Origin: Capra hircus
Lineage: Eukaryota; Chordata; Mammalia; Artiodactyla; Bovidae
DNA length: 64,000 nt
Assembly (NCBI RefSeq): GCF_001704415.2
Contig: NC_030823.1
Location: 72,168,458 to 72,232,457 of the forward strand
Direction of reading: 5' to 3'
Shown here: one piece after another, positions 61,401 to 64,000 of the stretch
How the letters are laid out: the number at the start of each line of letters is the position of its first letter
How positions within the stretch are numbered: the first letter of the stretch is position 1
The notes under the pieces: model-generated
The model's database searches: none
The model's input: only the letters and a program-made list of their open reading frames with translations
Told to the model about the DNA's origin: nothing
Program-made: the position numbers and the translations under genes

Positions 61401-64000
61401 ACCTCTCAGTTCTCCCTTTGTACCAACTAACTTCACCAACCTATAGCTCTGGGTCATGGAAGAAGCAAAATCTTCTTTATGATGACCAAGTCTCTCTCTG
61501 AGACTCAGGACAGGCGGCAGCCTTTCGATGACCCTTTGGACTCCAGCTTGTTGATCACAAACCAGCTGGCGAGTGCAGGGAAGCCCTCTGAACTGCTGCG
61601 CTCTGTTACTTCCAGGAACTCAGTAGTCTACCCACTCTGAACAAGTCCTCATCTCTCTCATCTCCCTTGTTCCAAACACTGTCTCTGTTTCTCAGCATGC
61701 ACTCTCCTCAGTGAGTTTCCTTACCCAAGGCTCTTATTCACATATCTGCCCGTCCACACATATGGGCGAGCTGTTAATCAGCTTTTGTTTAGTATCAGCT
61801 TATGCATTTCAACTTCTGGTTTCTGTTGTGTTCCTTCTTGGCATGCAAATGGGCAAAATGCATGTTCACGGCAGAGCCCTCAACGCCACCATCCCTGGCA
61901 CTCGGGCCGCTCCTGCCCTGCGCACCAGCCCCTGACACACTCACCGGCTACGGAGGAGACGACCACAATACTCCCGTTGGTCTGCTTCAGCATGGGCAAG
62001 GCAGCCGTGCTCAGGACCACGTAACTCAGGAGGTTGACCTCTAGGCTTCTGCGCAAGAGATGAATGTCATTGCTAAACACCCTCAAAGGCGTATAGTTGA
62101 TGTGGTTGAGAATGAGCATGTCAAGTCCCCCTGCAAGAGACAGCTGTGGTGAGAGAAACCATCTGAGGTTGATAACCCACCCCCCTGCCCCTGTCTCAAA
62201 AGCTCCCTGGTGACCCGTAGGACAAAGTCCAGAAGAGGAGAGAGGAGACGCTGTCTCACCCACGAGCTCTCCAGCTTTGGCAACAAATTGTTCTGCGAAG
62301 GTCATGTTCTCCATGGTGCCTGCCACGTAGTGCGCTGAGGCCGCCCCCAGCTCCAGGCAGCGGGATACCACCTGCAGGGGCACAGTGGCAACTGGCGTCG
62401 GTCTTGGCTGCAGACCTTTGGGGCGGGCAGTCTCTGGCATAATGGGGGCTTAAATGAGAGGTTGCTCACAGCCCTGAAAAGTGTGTGTACATGTGTGTCA
62501 TTAAAGGCAACGGACGCGGCATTTGTCCTCTGAAATACTGTCTGGAGCAAGGTTGGGTTACAGATGGATAAATCGCGGTGCTGGAGTTTAAGTCCACGGT
62601 TTGTGCTTATGAGACTCTGTGAACAGATGGTTCTGAACACATGATTGATATGGGTGCTAGTTTCCATGTGGGTAGCCTTAGGTTTGTGCATATTTGTGTA
62701 TCCTTGGGTTTGTGAGTCTGAGTATATAAGAGGGCATGTGTCTGCATGGTGACCAGAATGTGAATTCTTGAGTAGGTACTGGAATGTTGGTATCTGAGTA
62801 CATGGCTATATGTCTGTAACTCCATGTGTCAATGTGTGTGAATGGGCGTGTCTGTGAGCATACAGAGCCCAAGAACTTTGTGTCTAGATATGTATGCATG
62901 AGAAGGAACACTTACAAGCATACTTTGGTATTCCTGCGGGTGTTTGAATCCTCTGTGTATCTGTGTCTGAGTGTGCCAGTTCTATGCGTTGGCATGTATA
63001 TGCAAGCATATAAAGGAATACATCTGGGCACATGAGGTACATACGGCTGTGGGCACAGGACCCTCACCTTCTTTAGACTTTCTTCTGACCTCGCTGTCAC
63101 TACCACGTGAGCTCCCATCCTTGCCAGGTGATAGGCCATTTCTCTTCCGATTCCCTTGCTGGCCCCCGTGACAATCACTCTCTTTCCTCGAAGCATCTCT
63201 GGGAAACCCCAAAAGGAAGTGAGGACCAAACATGGCAGCAACATTCCTCCTCCCACTCTAGAGGTGGAGAGCTTTATCTCAGTGTCTGAAGGTTATGAGC
63301 CCATATCAACTCATCCCAAGCTGCATAAATCAGTGAAGGGACAGACCCGTCTTTCGTAAACATTTTCTGAAATGGGAATTTGCTTTGGTGGCTCAAAAGC
63401 AAGTCTCCCTGCTGCCCTTTTTGAAAACCCCTATGGACAGAGAGTTTAGCTAAAACACTGGAGTTCCAGACGTTTCTGGACTCATCCGATTGCTCAACTG
63501 AAATAAAATTCAAAAAGTCATCAAAACACATGTGCTCATAGAGATTCCAGGGATTTTCTCTCACTTGTATTTAGTCATCAACTCCAGAATTCCTTCTTAT
63601 TTCCCACTTATCCACCCCTTCACAGAGCTCAATTATCTGGTGAAGTTGTGAATTTTGGAATTACCCTCATTTTCTTTTTCTTTTTTTTTTGCAGGAGATC
63701 TGAAATTGCTTTCAATTTAATGTGCCAAATAAAACATGGATTATTTAGCAATCTTTTAACCTCCTCACAGCCCATAAACAGAAGCACAGTCTTACCTCAG
63801 GGTCCCGTCTTGTCCAGCAACTCTGGGGATCAAGAACTCCTTCTGATCCTCAGAAACATTCCAGCCATCCCTGGGTGTTAAAATTGATTCCTCCAGCCAT
63901 CCCTGGGTTTTAAAATCTTTTCCTCCAAAATTAAACACATTGGTACTTACCTGGTCTGAATTCCTCATTCGCAGAATAGTAGTAGTAGGCCAAGAAGATC
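24113..64000 (-). CDS. HSD11B1: HSD11B1, 11-beta-hydroxysteroid dehydrogenase type 1 (six coding exons; N-terminal 13 codons outside window)
   Basis: Joined exons 63951-64000, 63068-63198, 62260-62371, 61945-62130, 26361-26504 and 24113-24330 (minus strand) keep one open frame of 279 residues plus stop. This corresponds to residues 14-292 of the usual 292. The enzyme is an NADPH-dependent short-chain dehydrogenase/reductase of the ER membrane, with its catalytic domain in the lumen. It mainly reduces cortisone to cortisol in liver and adipose tissue, using NADPH from hexose-6-phosphate dehydrogenase. Visible hallmarks are the luminal end of the membrane anchor (YYYYSANEEF, 18-27), cofactor motif TGASKGIG (40-47), NADP-selecting Arg66, NH at 119-120, Ser170, and the catalytic Tyr183 and Lys187 (YSASK). 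Sequons lie at Asn122, Asn162 and Asn207. All seen donors are GT and all acceptors AG. Intron lengths are 752, 696, 129, 35,440 and 2,030 bp; the very long intron 4 matches the mammalian gene plan. The promoter and 5' UTR lie beyond 64000. Confidence 0.97.
24945..25064 (-). repeat. Short CHR-type tRNA-derived SINE
   Basis: TTTATTTGGCTGTGCAGAG, GATCAGGGATCGAACCC (reverse of a tRNA B-box) and CCAGGGAAGTCCC on the + strand. Confidence 0.8.
25422..25628 (-). repeat. Bov-tA SINE with 10-bp target-site duplication
   Basis: Reverse Bov-tA ending GAGCCACCAGGGAAGCC. GGATCTGTAT occurs at 25408-25417 and 25633-25642. Confidence 0.9.
25809..25930 (-). repeat. Bov-A monomer SINE with 11-bp target-site duplication
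   Basis: GTGAAGTCACTCAGTCG to GCCACTGCCTTCTCCGG. ATTAAGGAAAA is repeated at 25798-25808 and 25931-25941. Confidence 0.92.
26135..26250 (+). repeat. Bov-A SINE fragment near the exon 5 donor
   Basis: CTTGCCTGGAGAATCCAGGG to the (CAG)n-like tail. It lies about 110 bp from the exon 5 splice donor and is antisense to HSD11B1. Confidence 0.85.
26361..26504 (-). CDS. HSD11B1: HSD11B1 coding exon 5 (Tyr183/Lys187 active site)
   Basis: 144 nt. The acceptor TATCATTCAG precedes 26504 and the donor ACAG|GTAAGG follows 26361. It encodes residues 173-220: GKIACPLAAAYSASKFALDG with the catalytic YxxxK, then the sequon NVS at 207-209 and LCILGLIDT. Confidence 0.96.
26505..27041 (-). other. HSD11B1: HSD11B1 intron 4, sequence upstream of exon 5
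   Basis: Unique intronic DNA between the exon 5 acceptor and the near-full-length BovB. No element is recognised. Confidence 0.6.
27042..30331 (-). mobile_element. Near-full-length BovB (RTE) LINE, frameshifted
   Basis: About 3.29 kb, close to the usual full BovB length. Read on the minus strand, it starts with an AP-type endonuclease (GTWNVRSMNQGKLEVV, GDWNAKVG, and SDHKLF in a second frame). Next is the linker, then the reverse transcriptase (AFDCVDHNKL, QGCILSLCLFN, YADDTTI), then the C-terminal domain (YGCESWTIKKAE), and it ends in (TTCAG)n. The frame is broken several times: at a C run near 29410, between the EN and RT parts, and by a 61-bp tandem duplication at 27580-27701. It therefore cannot make a functional protein. 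A degenerate flank repeat (ATATGCCCTAT at 27031-27041 and GTATGCCCGAT at 30332-30342) is a likely old target-site duplication. Confidence 0.93.
27580..27701. repeat. 61-bp tandem duplication inside BovB
   Basis: Positions 27580-27640 and 27641-27701 appear identical, beginning CTTTTAATTTCATGG and ending CAAAATAAAGT. The length is not a multiple of three. Confidence 0.95.
30418..30734 (-). repeat. Composite Bov-tA SINE (two tRNA heads), copy 1
   Basis: In sense (minus) order it is a tRNA-like head, a partial Bov-A unit, a second tRNA-like head and a full Bov-A tail with (GTGAAA)n-like text. The whole unit is flanked by CATTGTTATAAT at 30406-30417 and 30735-30746, so it inserted as one piece. 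Confidence 0.9.
30960..31158 (+). repeat. Bov-tA SINE
   Basis: TGGCTTCCCTGGTGGCACAG head and a GTCGCAAAGAGTTGGATATG tail. The sequence before the B-box is shortened. Confidence 0.9.
31640..31866 (+). repeat. Bov-tA SINE with internal duplication
   Basis: The head is truncated, and the piece TGGAGAAGGAAATGGCAACC occurs twice within about 30 bp (near 31714 and 31742). Confidence 0.87.
31867..34117 (-). other. HSD11B1: HSD11B1 intron 4, AT-rich stretch
   Basis: Apart from the BovB end at 32452-32575, mostly unique. The part at 33700-34080 has the look of an old LTR or other ancient repeat ending ATTGTTTAAGCC, but I cannot name it. Confidence 0.45.
32452..32575 (-). repeat. BovB LINE extreme 3' end
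   Basis: TTCAGTTCAGTTTAGTTCAG to GGAGTTCACTCAGACTCAC; only the last about 120 bp of BovB. Confidence 0.9.
34118..34305 (+). repeat. MIR SINE remnant
   Basis: ATAATGGCTAAAAGTATGAG with GAGCTCTAGAGTGAGATGAC and later CATAGAGAACACTTAG match the MIR order, diverged. Confidence 0.65.
34306..35163 (-). other. HSD11B1: HSD11B1 intron 4, AT-rich unique stretch
   Basis: No exon or element is recognised. Confidence 0.45.
35174..36583 (+). mobile_element. BovB LINE, 5'-truncated (1.4 kb), with 10-bp target-site duplication
   Basis: Carries most of the RT (FRKGRGTRDQIANIHWVIEK, DYAKAFDCVDHNKL, FRYADDTTLLA) and the C-terminal domain in several broken frames. AAGCTGACAG flanks it at 35164-35173 and 36584-36593. 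It is antisense to HSD11B1. Confidence 0.94.
36640..37085 (-). repeat. MLT1/MaLR-type ERVL LTR remnant
   Basis: The + strand has CCATAACAAATTTACAGAAA, GTTTATTCTCTCATAGC, CTTGGCTTGTAGGT and ATCCTTAATCACATCTGC in the order expected for a reversed MaLR LTR. It is ancient, with no coding part. Confidence 0.65.
37264..37513 (-). repeat. CHR-2-type tRNA-derived SINE, internally deleted
   Basis: TTTTTGGCTGTGTTAGATG, GGCTTAGTTGCTCCGCAG and ACCACCAGGGAAGTCCC on the + strand. Confidence 0.85.
37740..38526 (+). repeat. L1 3' end, first part (interrupted by BovB)
   Basis: Degraded ORF2 end (WRGCGEKGALLHSWWECKLV on the + strand) and L1 3' UTR up to 38526, where a BovB interrupts it. It continues at 39051. 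Confidence 0.88.
38527..39050 (+). mobile_element. BovB 3' end nested in L1
   Basis: Starts GAAAAGTTATGACC and ends in (GAACT)n. ATAATGGAA is duplicated at 38518-38526 and 39051-39059. The frame 38535-38927 carries VMYGCESWTVKKAERQ, intact until near its end. Confidence 0.94.
39051..39135 (+). repeat. L1 3' end, remaining part after the BovB
   Basis: AACTGAATCACTTTGCTGTA and CTCCTGAAACGAAC continue the L1 3' UTR broken at 38526. Confidence 0.85.
39136..40086 (-). other. HSD11B1: HSD11B1 intron 4, unique stretch
   Basis: Nothing recognised. Confidence 0.45.
40087..40205 (-). repeat. Bov-A monomer SINE
   Basis: CACTAAGTTGTGTCTGACTC to GGTTGCCATTTTTTCTCC. It directly precedes composite SINE copy 2. 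Confidence 0.85.
40228..40551 (-). repeat. Composite Bov-tA SINE (two tRNA heads), copy 2
   Basis: Same order of parts as 30418-30734. A short extra duplicated CTATCC/TTATCC stretch lies at the internal junction (about 40440-40490). It is flanked by TATACAATAT at 40218-40227 and 40552-40561. Confidence 0.9.
40774..40876 (+). repeat. Bov-A SINE fragment with (CAG)n tail
   Basis: GGGATGGCGGAGCCTGG, GTCGCACAGAGTCAGACACG, then an uninterrupted AGC/CAG run at about 40849-40875. Confidence 0.9.
41019..43548 (+). mobile_element. 5'-truncated L1 (ruminant type) with open ORF2 remainder, 13-bp target-site duplication
   Basis: The frame is open from the truncation point to the stop at 43223-43225. 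It covers the RT (SIDAEKAFDKIQ, TRQGCPLSPLLFN, FADD at 41501-41512) and the C-terminal domain with a Cys-rich CWRGCGEKG...H..WWEC motif near 42790-42850. The endonuclease and ORF1 are missing, so it cannot move by itself. A 3' UTR with a G-rich part and an A-rich tail (43501-43548) follows. AAAAGAATCTGGG flanks it at 41006-41018 and 43549-43561. The upstream TTCT|AAAAG fits an L1 endonuclease site. The intact frame and exact duplication point to a recent insertion. It is antisense to HSD11B1. Confidence 0.96.
43562..44809 (-). other. HSD11B1: HSD11B1 intron 4, unique stretch
   Basis: Includes a C-rich run at 43921-43941. Open frames at 44296-44756 on both strands match no known protein. Confidence 0.45.
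44810..44980 (-). repeat. Short CHR-type tRNA-derived SINE
   Basis: TCTGTGCTGGGTCTTAGTTG, TTAGTTGCAGCATGTGGGG and ACCACCGGGGAAGTCC on the + strand. Confidence 0.82.
45292..45675 (+). repeat. Two Bov-tA SINEs in direct tandem
   Basis: First unit 45292-45480 (GGGCTTCCCAGGTGG head). The second, 45485-45675, lacks the first 12 bases of the head and starts TGACTCAGCTGGTAAAG. Each has its own B-box and tail. Confidence 0.88.
46409..46430. repeat. Poly(A) run
   Basis: An uninterrupted run of about 22 A after GAGACC. The sequence just before it is not a SINE or LINE that I recognise. Confidence 0.85.
46931..47261 (-). repeat. Composite Bov-tA SINE (two tRNA heads), copy 3
   Basis: Same order of parts as at 30418 and 40228. 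It is flanked by a perfect TGGATGAACACA at 46919-46930 and 47262-47273. Confidence 0.92.
47645..48070 (-). mobile_element. BovB fragments, internally rearranged (RT C-terminus joined to endonuclease piece)
   Basis: 47645-47943 is the C-terminal RT region. 47944-48070 jumps to the endonuclease region (matching 29745-29875, with TAGATATAATGGTCATCTG), omitting about 2 kb of BovB between. It is followed at once by a BovB in the opposite direction. Confidence 0.88.
48071..48597 (+). mobile_element. BovB LINE 3' end, inverted relative to 47645-48070
   Basis: GCTCCTTGGAAGAAAAATTA onwards encodes LDSILKSRDITLSTK and VMYGCESWTIKKAECQ, and ends CAACTGAACTGAACC. Confidence 0.92.
49115..49333 (-). mobile_element. 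GC-rich retrocopy of unknown RNA, poly(A)-tailed, 15-bp target-site duplication
   Basis: A 177-bp block (49142-49318) is very GC-rich, with about 25 CpG and a GCGGCCGC site, inside AT-rich intron DNA. CAAATCAGAGTTCTT is repeated exactly at 49115-49129 and 49319-49333. Twelve T next to the first copy are a poly(A) tail on the minus strand. The junction TTCTT|AA fits an L1 endonuclease nick. So an RNA, sense on the minus strand, was copied in by L1 machinery. No AATAAA precedes the tail and no known protein is encoded. The GGC repeats suggest a 5' UTR or first exon, but I cannot name the source. Confidence 0.85.
49997..50841 (+). mobile_element. BovB LINE 3' end nested in old L1
   Basis: Starts GAAGCACAAGCTGGAATC and reads YADD (AGATATGCAGATGACACC) and GLKLNIQKTKIMASGPITS; a short frame break lies near 50210. 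A 166-codon frame then runs to 50691, where another frameshift removes the usual C-terminus. AGCATA flanks it at 49991-49996 and 50842-50847. Confidence 0.94.
51017..51109 (+). repeat. Very short L1 3' tail insertion
   Basis: AATACTGAATCACTGTGTTG and ACTTCAATTTAG are an L1 3' end with an A/G-rich tail. AAGACTCTGCTTTC (51003-51016) and AAGACTCTGCGTTC (51110-51123) are the duplicated target, one mismatch. Confidence 0.85.
51481..52550 (-). other. HSD11B1: HSD11B1 intron 4, AT-rich stretch
   Basis: No element is named with confidence. A short CCTT-rich, GC-richer part lies at 52230-52480. Confidence 0.4.
52551..52745 (+). repeat. Bov-tA SINE
   Basis: AACTTCCTAGGTCGCAG head, GAATTTGATTCCTGGG at the B-box, and a GTTGCAAAGAGTTGGACAC tail. 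Confidence 0.87.
53635..53915 (+). repeat. Possible ERV LTR remnant
   Basis: Non-coding. It shares a theme with the 56.5-kb piece (AGTTAATGATTAGGA near 53766, against AGCTAATGATTAGGA near 56651, followed by a GAGTC/AGTCC stretch). It may be a diverged LTR of the same family. Confidence 0.4.
53916..56479 (-). other. HSD11B1: HSD11B1 intron 4, mostly unique stretch
   Basis: AT-rich. The minus-strand frame at 55297-55491 is Lys/Arg-rich but matches nothing I know. No splice-flanked exon is seen. Confidence 0.45.
56480..57100 (+). repeat. Probable ERV LTR with poly(A) signal
   Basis: A non-coding block ending TGGTGCCCTGCAATAAACGC (AATAAA near 57026), then CTTCACCATAACCTGGTGTC and GATTGGCTTTGCTGCG. 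This is typical of the R-U5 part of a ruminant endogenous retrovirus LTR. No gag, pol or env is seen beside it. Confidence 0.6.
57104..57428 (-). repeat. BovB LINE 3' end, diverged
   Basis: TTGTTCAGTCGCTTACTCATG to GATTGGTTTGATCTCC. It lies directly after the LTR-like block. Confidence 0.9.
57429..61944 (-). other. HSD11B1: HSD11B1 intron 4, sequence next to exon 4
   Basis: Mostly unique DNA with a (CA)n at 58367-58426 and a short A run near 60229. The open frames at 60411-60890 match no known protein. Confidence 0.5.
58367..58426. repeat. (AC)30 microsatellite
   Basis: 60 bp of uninterrupted AC; a likely polymorphic marker in HSD11B1 intron 4. Confidence 0.97.
61945..62130 (-). CDS. HSD11B1: HSD11B1 coding exon 4 (Asn119, Ser170)
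   Basis: 186 nt. The acceptor is TCTCTTGCAG and the donor GCCG|GTGAGTG. It encodes residues 111-172, with LILNH (Asn119 of the SDR tetrad), the sequon NYT at 122-124, EVNLLSYVVLS, the sequon NGS at 162-164 and catalytic Ser170 in VVSSVAG. The 35.4-kb intron follows. Confidence 0.96.
62260..62371 (-). CDS. HSD11B1: HSD11B1 coding exon 3
   Basis: 112 nt. The acceptor CCCCTGCAG lies before 62371 and the donor GTGG|GTGAGA after 62260. It encodes residues 74-110 (VVSRCLELGAASAHYVAGTM to AKAGELV) and the first base of Gly111. Confidence 0.96.
62455..63060. repeat. HSD11B1: Degenerate TG-rich tract in HSD11B1 intron 2
   Basis: About 600 bp dominated by TGTGT, TATGTGT and TGAGTGT-like words without a fixed period. 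It fills most of the 696-bp intron 2. On the transcribed strand it is CA-rich. Confidence 0.7.
63068..63198 (-). CDS. HSD11B1: HSD11B1 coding exon 2 (cofactor-binding fold)
   Basis: 131 nt. The acceptor TTTCCCAG precedes 63198 and the donor AAG|GTGAGG follows 63068. It encodes residues 30-73, with the Rossmann motif TGASKGIG and the strand ending VVVTARSEES, including Arg66, which favours NADP(H). It joins exon 1 in phase 1 and ends on a whole codon. Confidence 0.96.
63861..63924. repeat. HSD11B1: 32-bp tandem duplication in HSD11B1 intron 1
   Basis: Two units, 63861-63892 and 63893-63924, both starting CCAGCCATCCCTGGG, with a few differences. It ends about 26 bp from the exon 1 donor. Confidence 0.88.
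63951..64000 (-). CDS. HSD11B1: HSD11B1 coding exon 1 (3' part)
   Basis: Encodes IFLAYYYYSANEEFRP plus the first base of Glu30. This is the end of the single N-terminal membrane anchor and the start of the luminal part. The donor is CCAG|GTAAGT, with the intron starting at 63950. The initiator and about 13 codons are off the right edge. Confidence 0.95.

Noticed and set aside
1..64000. CRISPR arrays, operons, phage or bacterial islands
   Set aside because: No regularly spaced repeats with unique spacers and no prokaryotic gene density; gene structure and repeats are mammalian.

Overview
The window is nuclear DNA from a ruminant (Bos, Ovis or Capra type). Two protein genes that are neighbours in mammals can be recognised, and most of the remaining sequence is pecoran retrotransposon: BovB (RTE) LINEs, tRNA-derived Bov-tA SINEs, Bov-A2 SINEs, CHR-type SINEs and a ruminant-type L1. 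The sequence alone does not settle the genus.

Layout. At 549-890 (minus strand) lies the first coding exon of TRAF3IP3; the rest of that gene runs off the left edge. From about 951 to 23,520 is the interval between TRAF3IP3 and HSD11B1, probably including the 5' non-coding part of TRAF3IP3. It holds many SINEs, four BovB 3' ends, MIR and L1 remnants, a moderately CpG-rich patch at 14.2-14.5 kb and a CTCF-like motif inside that patch. From 24,113 to the right edge lies HSD11B1 on the minus strand. Six coding exons with canonical splice sites encode residues 14 to 292 of 11-beta-hydroxysteroid dehydrogenase type 1; only about the first 13 codons and the promoter lie beyond the window. Both genes point the same way, with TRAF3IP3 downstream of HSD11B1.

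HSD11B1 intron 4 is about 35.4 kb (26,505-61,944). It contains a near-full-length BovB element, a 5'-truncated L1 whose remaining ORF2 is fully open, nested insertions (BovB in L1, BovB and L1 in an old L1), three copies of a composite double-tRNA SINE each with its own target-site duplication, ERV LTR remnants, and an unusual GC-rich poly(A)-tailed retrocopy at 49.1-49.3 kb with a perfect 15-bp target-site duplication.

I found no bacterial, viral-genome, CRISPR or operon-type system. The most unusual items are the GC-rich retrocopy of unknown source, the composite SINE, the inverted BovB pairs, and the arrangement of direct BovB copies around HSD11B1 exons 5 and 6.
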